The notes beneath the pieces were generated by a model. That model did not search any database. It was given only the letters and a program-made list of their open reading frames with translations, and had not been told where the DNA came from. From NCBI GenBank assembly GCA_022787425.1, contig JALFWB010000015.1, positions 1-54,161 on the forward strand: 54,161 bases of DNA. Direction: 5' to 3'. Of the stretch, positions 1-12,705 are shown in pieces. The DNA comes from Akkermansia sp. GTDB lineage: Bacteria; Verrucomicrobiota; Verrucomicrobiia; Verrucomicrobiales; Akkermansiaceae. Both the position numbers and the translations under genes were made by a program. Every line of letters begins with the position of its first letter. Position 1 is the stretch's first letter.

Positions 1-1
1 A

Positions 2-119
2 ACCCCGGTGGTCTTAGCCTGATGGTCCCACCCGGTCCCATCCCGAACCCGGAAGTGAAACATCAGCACGTCGATGGTAGTCGGGCGCTAGGCCCCGCAA
101 GAGTAGATAGCTGCCGGGA
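2..119 (+). rRNA. rrf: 5S ribosomal RNA
   Basis: The sequence matches the bacterial 5S pattern: the GGTCCCACCC...TCCCATCCCGAACCCGGAAGTGAAAC core, the GATGGTAGT loop E/helix IV region, and a 3' end (CTGCCGGG) that pairs with the 5' end (CCCGG). Its length of about 118 nt is normal. It begins at the window edge, so the 16S and 23S genes, if linked, lie to the left outside the window. An intrinsic terminator follows directly at 125-157. Incomplete copies of its 3' end recur at 292-330 and 465-502. Confidence 0.95.
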
Positions 120-124
120 ATAAC

Positions 125-157
125 GAAGCCCGCGTTCCGAAGAGGAGCGCGGGCTTC
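125..157 (+). terminator. 5S rRNA intrinsic terminator
   Basis: GAAGCCCGCG (125-134) pairs perfectly with CGCGGGCTTC (148-157) around a short loop, straight after the 5S 3' end. A nearly identical hairpin is repeated at 509-540. Confidence 0.75.
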
Positions 158-502
158 ACTGCGTTTGGGGGGCGGGGCCGGCGCACCCTCCTACCATCAT
201 GGTTGACTCGGCGCCGCCCCACGGGCCTCGCCCCTGCGGGGCAAACCCTATCGGGTTTGTCCAAGTTGCCTTACAGCCGTCGGCAACTTTGTCGGGCGCC
301 AGGCCCCGCAAGAGTAGATAGCTGCCGGGCTTCACTGCATTTGGGGGCCAGCGCCCTCCTACCATGAGGTTGCTTCGCGCCCGCCCCACGGGCGCTCACC
401 CTGCTGCGCAGGGCAAACCCTGACGGGTTTGGCCAAGTTGCCTTACAGCCGTCGGCAAATTTTGTCGGGCGCTAGGCCTCGCAAGAGTAGATAGCTGCCG
501 GG
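154..502 (+). repeat. Tandem repeat carrying 5S rRNA 3'-end copies
   Basis: Two diverged tandem units of about 170-176 bp (roughly 154-330 and 330-502). Each has a CTTCACTGC(A/G)TTTGGGGG start, a CCTCCTACCAT motif, a GGGCAAACCCT..CGGGTTT hairpin, TTGCCTTACAGCCGTCGGCAA, and a copy of the last 38 or so nt of the 5S rRNA (292-330 and 465-502). The first 5S-tail copy has lost its terminator hairpin, apparently by deletion between short CGGG direct repeats. The second keeps it (509-540). No credible protein is encoded here. Confidence 0.8.
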
Positions 503-508
503 AATAAC

Positions 509-540
509 GAAGCCCGCGTTCCGAAAGGAGCACGGGCTTC
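509..540 (+). terminator. Duplicated copy of the 5S terminator hairpin
   Basis: GAAGCCCG(CG) pairs with (CA)CGGGCTTC, the same hairpin as 125-157 with small changes (AAAGGAGCA against AAGAGGAGCG). It is the distal end of the duplicated 5S-tail array. From here to 629 nothing else is recognisable. Confidence 0.6.
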
Positions 541-629
541 ACTGCACAATTTCTGTCATCCGCCAGATTTTATTCCGGTATCCAGGCTATACCACCCATT
601 TGCACCTTATGGGACGGCAATACTGCTGC

Positions 630-2213
630 TTATTGGGAATCGGGTCGGGAGGTGGCAGAGGGTGTCTTCAATTGAATAACGGAATCTGCCTTAAAGCTGT
701 CACGGATTTGATAGTAGCGGATGACACATTGGTTTGTGTAGTCCTCTGTGTTGTCTGAGATATTGTTTGAAAGGACAAGGGTGCGTGCCGGCTCTTCTGA
801 TAAGCGTTCGGTATCAGGAAGGGGAGGCAGTACGATGTTGGGGAGACGCTGCAGGACTTGCCGTTCGAGCTCTTGATCGCGTATCGTACGTTGCGGAATG
901 TAACTGACGGTCTGATAGGTGGCCGGAAGGTAGAACCGGCACATCATGAAGCAGAGGACGAGAGCCAGAAGCCCCATGATATATTTGGAGATACGAATAT
1001 TGGCCAGTAAATAGCAGAAGGATGCAAAGATGATGAATGCAGCGGGGTACAATGAGCCGTTATAGGGTATGGCTCCCGCCAGATAAGAAGAGGCCGTGAC
1101 GCATGCCAAAGCAAGCAAGGCTACAGACACCAGAATAACCTTGGCGTTTGCTTTAAGGTATCTCAGGGCTACAATAATGAGAATAGTCGTGGCAATGATG
1201 GCTGCTTGAGCCATATCGGTTAAATACTCCATCAGATACGGCCAGAAGTATATCCGAAGTTCATAGGGAACATCTTTCAAGTTGGAGGTGACGCATCCAC
1301 CCTTCAGGGCTTTCACTTTTTCCCAAGTCAAATTTTGAACGTACTCCGTAATCTGTTCGTAGCTCATTCCTGTGAGAATGGTTGCCACGTCTCCGGCTCG
1401 GCCGCGTGCGGCACCGGAGGAATACATCATGTATGCCCCGGCGAGGTAGCCGATAAGTGCGGCGAGGTGCAGGGCGGACCAAGTCTTTTTATTGCGTATA
1501 TGGAGATAGATCAACAGAAAAAAGACAATGCCTATGGCCGCAGAGCCACATTCTGTACTCCATCCCGCAAGAAAGGCGGCGAAAAAGGTTATGCTGACAT
1601 ACCAAGCATTGTTGCTTGAGGAAGAATGAAATGTGCCGAGAAAGAAGACAGCTGCTGCTGAGGTCCACACATAGGTCACATTCACCCAATATTTTGCGTA
1701 AAAATAGGGTGAAGTTAGCATGAGTAGAGAGAATGAGCATATGATAAAGCAAAGCCCCTTAAAAGAGGAAAGACGAAACGCAGTCGGCGCACATAGGCGC
1801 TTCATCAGGAAGGGAATACTCACCAAGACAATGGGTGTGACAACCCAATTCTCCCACATGTTACGAGAAAGACACCAGACTCTTCCTATTACTTCAGTGC
1901 CTCGACCACACCAATAATAGTATGCATGATTTTCATCGTGAAGTCGGCTCTTCCATCCCATGTTGCGGCTGCCGAGTAACAACCATTCATCGTCCTTAGG
2001 CCACGAGGCATAAAGCATCAAAACAAGAGTAATCAGTGAGAGAACAGCAAATACAATAATGGTATATGTATATTTATTAAGTGGAAAATTGACGACTGGT
2101 TTGCAGAGATTGAACTTCAGTGCGATTTTTCTGTATTTCAATAGACTGATAAAAATGATGCCGCAGAGGGAAAGCACCAAGCCGAGTTTAATGTAAAGCA
2201 TGTAGGAGTCCAT
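630..2213 (-). CDS. Polytopic membrane protein, DUF6056-like
   Basis: A 527-aa protein with about 11 hydrophobic segments spread from residue 8 to about 430, then a soluble C-terminal tail of about 80 residues. The PYFYAKYWVNVTYVW and GWSTECGSAA stretches between membrane segments resemble the DUF6056 family of surface-polysaccharide membrane proteins. This assignment is from memory of the family and is tentative. No catalytic motif is certain. The start is 10 bp from the end of the GT2 gene, so the two are cotranscribed. Base composition is clearly AT-richer than the core genes, as is common for transferred glycan loci. The likely role is assembly or modification of a surface glycan at the inner membrane. 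Confidence 0.6.
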   Translation of the reverse strand: MDSYMLYIKLGLVLSLCGIIFISLLKYRKIALKFNLCKPVVNFPLNKYTYTIIVFAVLSLITLVLMLYASWPKDDEWLLLGSRNMGWKSRLHDENHAYYYWCGRGTEVIGRVWCLSRNMWENWVVTPIVLVSIPFLMKRLCAPTAFRLSSFKGLCFIICSFSLLMLTSPYFYAKYWVNVTYVWTSAAAVFFLGTFHSSSSNNAWYVSITFFAAFLAGWSTECGSAAIGIVFFLLIYLHIRNKKTWSALHLAALIGYLAGAYMMYSSGAARGRAGDVATILTGMSYEQITEYVQNLTWEKVKALKGGCVTSNLKDVPYELRIYFWPYLMEYLTDMAQAAIIATTILIIVALRYLKANAKVILVSVALLALACVTASSYLAGAIPYNGSLYPAAFIIFASFCYLLANIRISKYIMGLLALVLCFMMCRFYLPATYQTVSYIPQRTIRDQELERQVLQRLPNIVLPPLPDTERLSEEPARTLVLSNNISDNTEDYTNQCVIRYYQIRDSFKADSVIQLKTPSATSRPDSQ

Positions 2214-2223
2214 AAAAATGGAT

Positions 2224-3237
2224 TTAGTAGATAGCTGCAGACAGGGAGCAGAAACGTTTTAAATATAGGGAGGTAAGGAATTTGGCAAGAGACGCAGGTC
2301 GGAGAAGAAGTAGTATGCCGAGGCGCTTGATGCGCAGATTTGAGCTCCGGGTCAGTCTCTTCTTGTAATTTTCGGGAAAGGCCTGAACTAATTTATCTGC
2401 CAAGATACTTCGCTCCTTTGAGTTTAGCGTGGCTGTCATGAGCCTTGTCGTGAAAATATGAATACACCATTTGTCGAAATGTTCGCGAGACTCAGAGGAA
2501 AGAGGAGGAAGTTCGGCGAGAAGTTGATCGATAATGAAAAGGATGCTTCGGACGTGATCGAGAGTATATATTGCACTGCGCGAGTCATCGACAACCGTAC
2601 GATACAGGTAGGTTTGATCCGGTGTGACATAGGTCAAGGGATTATAAAAAGCAATCTGCATATTCCAGAGTTCATCCTCATGGTAAATCCCTTCTGCAAA
2701 GCATATGTGATGTTTCTGAAGAAATCGGCGTGAGATGAGATGATTCCAACAGGAACCGTAAATTTTTCTCTCACAGAAATGGAGGAAGAAATTTTCTGTC
2801 ACGAATGAGTCTTTCGGCAGATCGAAGTAGGTGGGGTATCTGCGCTTGTCAGTGCATAGAACCCCTCCAACGACCATTTCGGCGTGATGGACGGCAACAC
2901 CTTTCCAGAGTCGAGAAACAGCATCGGGTAAAAGGCAATCATCGCTGTCGAGATATAAGATATATTCTCCGCTTGCTGCATCGCTTCCGGCATTCCGTGA
3001 AAAGGAAACTCCCTTGTTGCACTTATTCCTGATAATTTTACTACTGAAATTCGATGGTGCCTTGTTTAGAACTTGTCGTGCTATGTCGATGCTGTCGTCT
3101 CCTCCGCAATCATCAACCAAAATAATCTCGATATCCAGCTTTGTGTCCTGTGATATTACAGAAGAGACACAGTCTTGAATATAATCTCTAACGTGAAATA
3201 CCGGGATGATAATACTTATAGCAGGCGAATTCGACAT
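2224..3237 (-). CDS. Family 2 glycosyltransferase
   Basis: A 337-aa GT-A fold glycosyltransferase. The N-terminal SIIIPVF (8-14), the nucleotide-binding VDDCGGDDS (41-49), the RNAG motif (81-84) and the metal-binding YLDSDD (95-100) are the standard GT2 signatures. The enzyme should transfer a nucleotide-activated sugar to a surface-glycan acceptor on the cytoplasmic face; donor and acceptor cannot be told from sequence. It lies 70 bp downstream of the ankyrin lipoprotein and immediately upstream of the DUF6056-like protein on the same strand. I saw no clear promoter in the 70-bp gap, so read-through from 3985 is likely. AT-rich compared with the neighbours. Confidence 0.88.
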   Translation of the reverse strand: MSNSPAISIIIPVFHVRDYIQDCVSSVISQDTKLDIEIILVDDCGGDDSIDIARQVLNKAPSNFSSKIIRNKCNKGVSFSRNAGSDAASGEYILYLDSDDCLLPDAVSRLWKGVAVHHAEMVVGGVLCTDKRRYPTYFDLPKDSFVTENFFLHFCERKIYGSCWNHLISRRFLQKHHICFAEGIYHEDELWNMQIAFYNPLTYVTPDQTYLYRTVVDDSRSAIYTLDHVRSILFIIDQLLAELPPLSSESREHFDKWCIHIFTTRLMTATLNSKERSILADKLVQAFPENYKKRLTRSSNLRIKRLGILLLLRPASLAKFLTSLYLKRFCSLSAAIY

Positions 3238-3307
3238 AAGTATTGACGTAAACTTGTTCTGAACCTAGAGGACTCATCTAAGAACACGATGAATCATCCC
3301 CGGTTCG

Positions 3308-3985
3308 TCAGTGGGTGGGTGGGGATTGGCGGAGGAGGTCGAGGATGGACTTGTTTTGTGTGAGGTCGAGGGGCGTGAGGCTTTCGACGTTCGGGCGTAT
3401 GGTGGCACCGTTTTTGAGGAGGAGAGTTATGAGTTCTTTGTTGCCGCTTTGGACGGCGGGGAAGAGGGCGGTTTCATTCTCTTCATCGGTGGCGTTTACT
3501 TGGGCTCCGTGGGAGAGGAGCAGGGCGGCTATCTCCGTGTTGCCGAGCACACAGGTGTCAAACAGAGCGGTTTCGCCGTCTATGTCTCGGGAGTTGGGGT
3601 CGGCACCGCCGTTGAGAAGAGTGCGAACAACCTCGGTATGTTCATTTTGGCAGGCGTGGTAGAGAGGAGTTTCTCCCTGGTCATCCTTGGTGTTGGGGTT
3701 TACACGCTGCTTCAGCAAGAGTTGCACCGTTGCCAAGTCCCCGCTGATGGCGGCAAGGTGAAGCAAGCGCTCAGCTTCTTGGGGAGAGATTGCTTGCACA
3801 GCCTGTCGGGTAGCAGAATCATCTTTTTCCAGACGAGCATCGATGTACGAGCGCAAGAGGGGATTCTCATCGCGCAACACCTCCAGCTCATCCGTCATGC
3901 GCTGTTCCCTCGGCGTTTCGTGCCATGCCGTGCTGCTGCATCCTGCCACAGCCAGAGCCAATGCCATATACCAAATGTTCTTCAT
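3308..3985 (-). CDS. Ankyrin-repeat lipoprotein
   Basis: A 225-aa predicted lipoprotein. The N-terminus MKNIWYMALALAVAGCSS has a lipobox (AVAGC), so the mature protein would be anchored at Cys16 in the periplasm or outer membrane. Residues from about 85 on hold four to five ankyrin repeats, seen as TPLYHACQNEHTEVVRTLL and related stretches with the G-A-D/Q-x-N turn. The ATG at 3985 is preferred over the GTG two codons upstream because it lies 6 nt after a TAGAAT -10 box. Ankyrin repeats imply protein binding; the partner is unknown. It is the first gene of a probable unit with the GT2 and membrane protein genes. Confidence 0.85.
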   Translation of the reverse strand: MKNIWYMALALAVAGCSSTAWHETPREQRMTDELEVLRDENPLLRSYIDARLEKDDSATRQAVQAISPQEAERLLHLAAISGDLATVQLLLKQRVNPNTKDDQGETPLYHACQNEHTEVVRTLLNGGADPNSRDIDGETALFDTCVLGNTEIAALLLSHGAQVNATDEENETALFPAVQSGNKELITLLLKNGATIRPNVESLTPLDLTQNKSILDLLRQSPPTH

Positions 3986-3991
3986 AGGCAC

Positions 3992-4020
3992 ATTCTATCC
4001 TATACTTCACCTTCTTGCAA
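3992..4020 (-). promoter_or_regulatory. Promoter of the ankyrin lipoprotein gene
   Basis: TTGCAA (4015-4020), 17-bp spacer, TAGAAT (3992-3997), then 6 nt to the ATG at 3985. Predicted leaderless mRNA; decides the start codon. Confidence 0.7.
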
Positions 4021-4058
4021 GCAGAATGTGAGCCCTGTGAGCTCGTCTTCTATATAAA

Positions 4059-4085
4059 AAACCGCCGGGGATGAGCCGGCGGTTT
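4059..4085 (-). terminator. Terminator of the HexNAc kinase operon
   Basis: AAACCGCCGG and CCGGCGGTTT form a 10-bp stem. On the minus strand a T-rich run follows, 25 bp after the kinase stop. It reads as a strong rho-independent terminator. Confidence 0.85.
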
Positions 4086-4109
4086 GAGAAACAGGGGTGG
4101 TAGCCCGGA

Positions 4110-5201
4110 TCAGTACTTGGCCACGATGGCGCTCATGGCATCCATCTGAGCCTCGATCGACTCGACAAGTGCGATCTGGGTGCGGCAGCGGTCCAGGTTG
4201 TGCTCCGGTCGCTTGATCTTGAAGTAGACATCGCCCTCCAGGTAATCCGTCAGGAAGCGCATACCGCACTCCATGGTGAGGAGCTTGCCGGAGAACGGCA
4301 GGAGCTCCTTCTCCAGCGGGGTGAGGAAGGTAGCGGCCTCGCAGTAACCCTTGGCCAGAGCCTCGAAGTACTCCATGCGCATGGTCACCTTGGAGACATC
4401 CTTCTCGTCCTCCGCAGCGGGGGAGGTGGAGGTGCGGATCATGTCACCGAAGTCATACAGCGAGGAACCCGGCATCGTCGTGTCCAGGTCAATCACGCAG
4501 ATACCCTCGCCCGTCACGTCGTCCAGCATCACGTTGTTGAGCTTCGTGTCATTGTGCGTGACGCGCAGGGGCAGCTCGCCGCTCGCCAGGTAATTGACAA
4601 CCTTGTGGCAGTCCGCCTCGCGGGAGAGGAACCAGTCGATCTCCTTCTGCACGGAGGCAGCGCGGCCCAGGGGGTCGGCGGAGACGGCGTTCAGGAAGTT
4701 CTTGAAGCGCTTGGTGGTGTTGTGGAAATCCGGGATGGTCTCGAAGAGCGGATCCCCCGGCAGGTCGGCACCGAGCTTCTGGAAGTTACCGAAAGCACGA
4801 GCCACCTCCACGCACTGCCCCGGGTTCTCGATCATGTCGTAGGTACGGGCACGGTCGATGAACGGGTAGACACGCCAGACATTCCCCTCGGCATCCTGCG
4901 CATAGGGCTTGCCGTCCTTGGCGGGGATGAGGGTGAGGGTGCGGCGATAAGCCTCCTTGCACCCGGAAGCGAGCAGCACGCGCAGGGCCTCGTCCGTCAC
5001 GCGCTTCACGTTCTCCATCAGCGGGATGGGCTGCTTGAAGACGTTGCTGTTGACGCGCTGGAGGATGAAGCTTACGCGCATACCCGCCTGGTCCATGATC
5101 AGGCGGAAGGTATCGTTGATGTGACCGGAGCCGTAGGGCGTGCCGAACACATAGTCGGCACGCAGATCAAACAACCCGGCAATGGCTTGCAGATCGAACA
5201 T
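4110..5201 (-). CDS. N-acetylhexosamine 1-kinase-like phosphotransferase
   Basis: A 363-aa protein of the aminoglycoside phosphotransferase (APH) fold. THNDTKLNN (215-223) carries the catalytic Asp218, and VIDLDT (236-241) holds the metal-binding Asp. The N-terminal GSGHINDTF resembles the nucleotide loop of NahK, the kinase that makes HexNAc 1-phosphate from free GlcNAc or GalNAc. Length matches NahK. The gene starts 3 bp after the stop of a sugar nucleotidyltransferase, so the pair would convert free HexNAc to an NDP-sugar in two steps, as in mucin-sugar salvage. Substrate specificity is inferred, not read. A strong terminator follows at 4059-4085. Confidence 0.8.
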   Translation of the reverse strand: MFDLQAIAGLFDLRADYVFGTPYGSGHINDTFRLIMDQAGMRVSFILQRVNSNVFKQPIPLMENVKRVTDEALRVLLASGCKEAYRRTLTLIPAKDGKPYAQDAEGNVWRVYPFIDRARTYDMIENPGQCVEVARAFGNFQKLGADLPGDPLFETIPDFHNTTKRFKNFLNAVSADPLGRAASVQKEIDWFLSREADCHKVVNYLASGELPLRVTHNDTKLNNVMLDDVTGEGICVIDLDTTMPGSSLYDFGDMIRTSTSPAAEDEKDVSKVTMRMEYFEALAKGYCEAATFLTPLEKELLPFSGKLLTMECGMRFLTDYLEGDVYFKIKRPEHNLDRCRTQIALVESIEAQMDAMSAIVAKY

Positions 5202-5204
5202 GGC

Positions 5205-6119
5205 TCAGCTCAATTTCTCCGGGTAAACACCATCCTGCACAAGCTGCTTGATGCTCTCCACCACGGCGGGCTTGTCGCTGGGATAGGTAACACCGAGCCA
5301 CTGGGCGGTCGTCTCGATCACGCGGCAATCCGCCACGCCGTTGTGGATCAGCTCGTCCACCACCGTGGGGATGTAGCACTCACTCTTGAGCTCCGTGCCG
5401 CGGGCAGCGATGAACTTGGTGAAGTGGTCCTCGATACGGGAGATGAAGGAGGCGGGGAAGACCCAGAAGTTCATGGAAACGAGCTCTGCGGGGTCCACGG
5501 GCTTGCGCTCGCCGCTCAGGCTGTCGCCGCGGCAGACGCCGTCCTGCTCCACCATAATCTTGGTGTACTCCTCCACGCTGTCCAGATAGCCGTCCTTGAT
5601 ACCGCAGATGCCGCGGTTCACATCGCCGTGGTCGCTGAGCGTGTTCTTGAGGGGGTAGCCGATCATGCCGTAGTGCTCTTTGCAGGCGCAACCGGCGGGA
5701 GCGGTGAGGAACTCAGCAGCCTTCTTGAAGGCGTCCGCGCCGTAGAAGTCATCGGCATTCACCACACCGAAAGGCCCGTCCACCACGTTGCGGGCGGCGC
5801 GCAGAGCGTGGGCCGTACCCCAGGGCTTCACGCGGCCCTCCGGCACGGAGTACCCCTCGGGCAGATCATCCAAGCACTGGAAGGCGTAATCCACCTCGAT
5901 CTTGCCGGCAAAGCGTGCACCGACCTGGGTCTTGAAGGCCTCCTCAAAGTCCTTGCGGATGATGAACACCACCTTACCGAAACCGGCACGAATGGCATCA
6001 TACACGGAGTAATCGAGAATCACCTCCCCATTGGGGCCCATGGGGTCCAGCTGCTTGAGACCGCCGTAGCGGCTGCCCATACCTGCTGCAAGAACAAGAA
6101 GTGTAGGTTTCATATGCAA
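5205..6119 (-). CDS. Sugar nucleotidyltransferase
   Basis: A 304-aa protein with an N-terminal nucleotidyltransferase signature LLVLAAGMGSRYGGLKQ (residues 6-22) and a central VVNADDFYG metal-binding region. It should couple a sugar 1-phosphate to a nucleoside triphosphate, releasing pyrophosphate. With the kinase directly downstream it probably completes an N-acetylhexosamine salvage route to UDP-HexNAc. The family also contains glucose- and mannose-1-phosphate enzymes, so the sugar is uncertain. Two in-frame ATGs (6119 and 6113) are both plausible. The promoter at 6152-6180 leaves a leader of about 30 nt. Confidence 0.82.
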   Translation of the reverse strand: MHMKPTLLVLAAGMGSRYGGLKQLDPMGPNGEVILDYSVYDAIRAGFGKVVFIIRKDFEEAFKTQVGARFAGKIEVDYAFQCLDDLPEGYSVPEGRVKPWGTAHALRAARNVVDGPFGVVNADDFYGADAFKKAAEFLTAPAGCACKEHYGMIGYPLKNTLSDHGDVNRGICGIKDGYLDSVEEYTKIMVEQDGVCRGDSLSGERKPVDPAELVSMNFWVFPASFISRIEDHFTKFIAARGTELKSECYIPTVVDELIHNGVADCRVIETTAQWLGVTYPSDKPAVVESIKQLVQDGVYPEKLS

Positions 6120-6151
6120 AAATCAGTTGTCAGTACGTTGTGTACGCTGGC

Positions 6152-6180
6152 ATTATACCCCCCCGCTCCCGGGATTGCAA
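6152..6180 (-). promoter_or_regulatory. Promoter of the nucleotidyltransferase-kinase operon
   Basis: TTGCAA (6175-6180), 17-bp spacer, consensus TATAAT (6152-6157) reading leftward. Confidence 0.75.
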
Positions 6181-6229
6181 GGCAAAAACGGCAGCGGGAG
6201 TGCAAAAAAGCGTTCGGAATGGCGGATTT

Positions 6230-10361
<4,132 letters not shown>

Positions 10362-10381
10362 TAGCCGCCTGATCAACAAAA

Positions 10382-10414
10382 CCGCCCGCAACCCCGATGA
10401 GAGGCTGCGGGCGG
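10382..10414. terminator. Bidirectional terminator between convergent genes
   Basis: CCGCCCGCA (10382-10390) pairs with TGCGGGCGG (10406-10414). It sits between the stops of the PfkB gene (10361) and the exported protein gene (10435). Confidence 0.7.
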
Positions 10415-10434
10415 CGTGTTGTCATGTTTTACGA

Positions 10435-12618
10435 TCAGTTCCGGTTCACCTCCACCTGGAAGGTAAACGTGCCGTCATTGGTCTCGGCGTTCATCTCTAC
10501 GGAGCGAAGCTCGGAAGCAGCCTGCTGCATGTCGGTGGCGAATTCCTGAATACGCTCAGCGAACGGAGCCTCGGCCTTGTTGTAGTAATCCGCCGCAGCA
10601 GCTGCTGCGCGGGCCAGGGGAGCCAACTGAACGGTGCAGGTCCAGCCGGCGGAGGGATTGCCCGCCGTGCCGCTGTAGCACTGCTCAAGCTCGGCATTCA
10701 GGGCCGTGGACGTGCCGGCCACGAAAGCAGTGTTGCTCACCGTAACATTGGGAGACAGCGCGGCATTGGCACCGGGAATGCTGATAACGTGCGTGCCCAC
10801 CCCATTCTGCTCGGAAGAGGCGATGGGCAGGAGATTCAGCATGGCGGGATCCATACCCAGCTTAGTGAGGGTCTCACCGGCGCTCTCCCAAATAGCCTGC
10901 CAACCGGCAGCTAGCTTGGCTCGGTCGCTCACCCCCGTCACAAAGGCCAGACGCGGCATCGGGACGGCGTTCCCGGGCTCGGCATCTGCCAGCACGGGCA
11001 GCTCGCCGCCCACATCCAGCAGCACGCCGCAGGAGCTGTTCGCGGACAGGCCCTCCGTGATGGAGATGCCACCCTTCATCGCCTTCTCAATCATCGGGGC
11101 GTACACAGGGAGCGTGGCGCAGCAGGCATCCACCTTGGCAGCACAGGAATCAGCCATGAACAGGCGCACAACATCGGTGATCTGCTTTGCAGCACCCTCC
11201 AGAGCATCGTCAAAGAACGGCGTGCCCGCACCGGTATTCCAAGTGATGGGGGAGCACTCCATGGCAAACACGGTATTCTCCGCGTGTGCCTTGCTCTGCA
11301 GCTTGAACGGCACGGGCTCGAAGGTCAGGCCCATCGAATCGCAGGAGAGCATGGCGTGGTAGCTCTTGTCATCGCCCCAGAACTGCACGATAGCAGGCTT
11401 GGTAACAGGGCGGGTGTAAAGGGAATTGAGCTTGCTGACCAGCACATCAACAGCGGCTTGGCCACCCTTGAGCACCTCGTTTGTCTCGGCAGGCTGATCG
11501 GGGCAACCCATGCAGCAGCTCAGGAAGGTCTTGACACCGTCACCGAGGGCGAGGAAGCACTGGCGATCCAGCTCGTAGGCCTTGTTCATCAAGGTGGGGG
11601 AGAAGAACATCTGCGCAAACACGGGGGACGAGGCCTCCGCTGCAGCATTCTTCATGGCGGGAGCAGCAGCCAGCGAGGTGGCGGGAGACTCCGCAAAGGT
11701 GATGGCCTCCGGATTTTCGCAAACAACGGTCGTCAGTGTCGTGCCCTCAACCTTGGAAAGCAGGCAGATGCTGCGACCCGCGAGGCCTTTTGCATTCACA
11801 ATCATTTCGATCTCGGGCTTAACGGTAATACGCACGCCCTTCATCCCTTTAGCTTCCACGGCCTCGACGGAGACACCATCCTCCTCCGTCGTCTTGGCGA
11901 TCATTTCCGCGAAAGATTCGCTGACCTTTGCGCCGGAAGTCGCGGCAGACTCGGCGTCTGTGAAGGTTACCACGCCGTACAGAGGGGCAATCGAGAGGTT
12001 CTTAGCCAAGGCGGGCAGCACCTCTGCGGTCAGGGAATTCATCAGCTTCATCGCTTCCGCACGCACCTTATCTCCGGCGCCCACCCAACGGTCCGGTACT
12101 TTCTCTTCGGCGGCAGGCTCTTCGGCAGCGTTCTCCTCGGCAGCGTTCTCCTCGACAGCGTTCTCCTCGACAGCTTTCTCCTCGGCAGTCTCGGTTTGAG
12201 GCTCGGCACCCGGCTCCCCCTCAGCGTCATCTTCCTCGTCGTCCATGGGCTCATCATCCCAGTCGTCCTCGCCCTGTACTAAATCACCCAGACCACTGAG
12301 CACGCCTACCTTGTAAAAGGTGGTGTAGAGGGGGATGAGGGCATCACAGATTTGAGCGGTGCCCTGAGCGCCGACCAGCGCAACACTGTCCACGGCAGCG
12401 AGTTGAGCTGCGAGCTCTTGGTCGATGAGAGCGGCCGTCTTGTTGACGCGGGCCACGGCAATGTAAAAGTCTGCGTTGGCGGGCATGGCAGCCAGCGCGG
12501 GAACAGCAACAGCCTGTTGGGCCGGCTGGATGAGGGCCGCCGGCTGCACATCTTGTGCAAACGCGGGCAGCGGGGCCACCGAGGCGGCCATCAGCATGAG
12601 CGTAGTGCGGATATTCAT
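10435..12618 (-). CDS. Large exported protein of unknown function
   Basis: A 727-aa protein with a Sec signal peptide (MNIRTTLMLMAASVAPLPAFAQ) and no membrane anchor after it. Near residue 130-190 is a low-complexity acidic stretch with repeated VEEN/AEEN units, most likely a flexible linker. The rest contains alternating alpha/beta segments and paired cysteines (SCCMGC, DACCATLP) that suggest disulfides in the periplasm. I recognise no family. The ATG at 12618 is chosen because the promoter's -10 box lies 8 nt upstream and a signal peptide starts there; the longer frame upstream would run through the promoter. Confidence 0.75.
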   Translation of the reverse strand: MNIRTTLMLMAASVAPLPAFAQDVQPAALIQPAQQAVAVPALAAMPANADFYIAVARVNKTAALIDQELAAQLAAVDSVALVGAQGTAQICDALIPLYTTFYKVGVLSGLGDLVQGEDDWDDEPMDDEEDDAEGEPGAEPQTETAEEKAVEENAVEENAAEENAAEEPAAEEKVPDRWVGAGDKVRAEAMKLMNSLTAEVLPALAKNLSIAPLYGVVTFTDAESAATSGAKVSESFAEMIAKTTEEDGVSVEAVEAKGMKGVRITVKPEIEMIVNAKGLAGRSICLLSKVEGTTLTTVVCENPEAITFAESPATSLAAAPAMKNAAAEASSPVFAQMFFSPTLMNKAYELDRQCFLALGDGVKTFLSCCMGCPDQPAETNEVLKGGQAAVDVLVSKLNSLYTRPVTKPAIVQFWGDDKSYHAMLSCDSMGLTFEPVPFKLQSKAHAENTVFAMECSPITWNTGAGTPFFDDALEGAAKQITDVVRLFMADSCAAKVDACCATLPVYAPMIEKAMKGGISITEGLSANSSCGVLLDVGGELPVLADAEPGNAVPMPRLAFVTGVSDRAKLAAGWQAIWESAGETLTKLGMDPAMLNLLPIASSEQNGVGTHVISIPGANAALSPNVTVSNTAFVAGTSTALNAELEQCYSGTAGNPSAGWTCTVQLAPLARAAAAAADYYNKAEAPFAERIQEFATDMQQAASELRSVEMNAETNDGTFTFQVEVNRN

Positions 12619-12626
12619 ACGAGGGC

Positions 12627-12656
12627 ATTGTAACAAATTGCAACCCTCCCTGTAAA
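12627..12656 (-). promoter_or_regulatory. Promoter of the 727-aa exported protein gene
   Basis: TTTACA (12651-12656), 18-bp spacer, TACAAT (12627-12632), 8 nt to the ATG at 12618. Confidence 0.6.
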
Positions 12657-12705
12657 GCAAAAAGGCGGCACTTGAGCCACCTTTTCTGTCATGACCCGCC
12701 GAATT

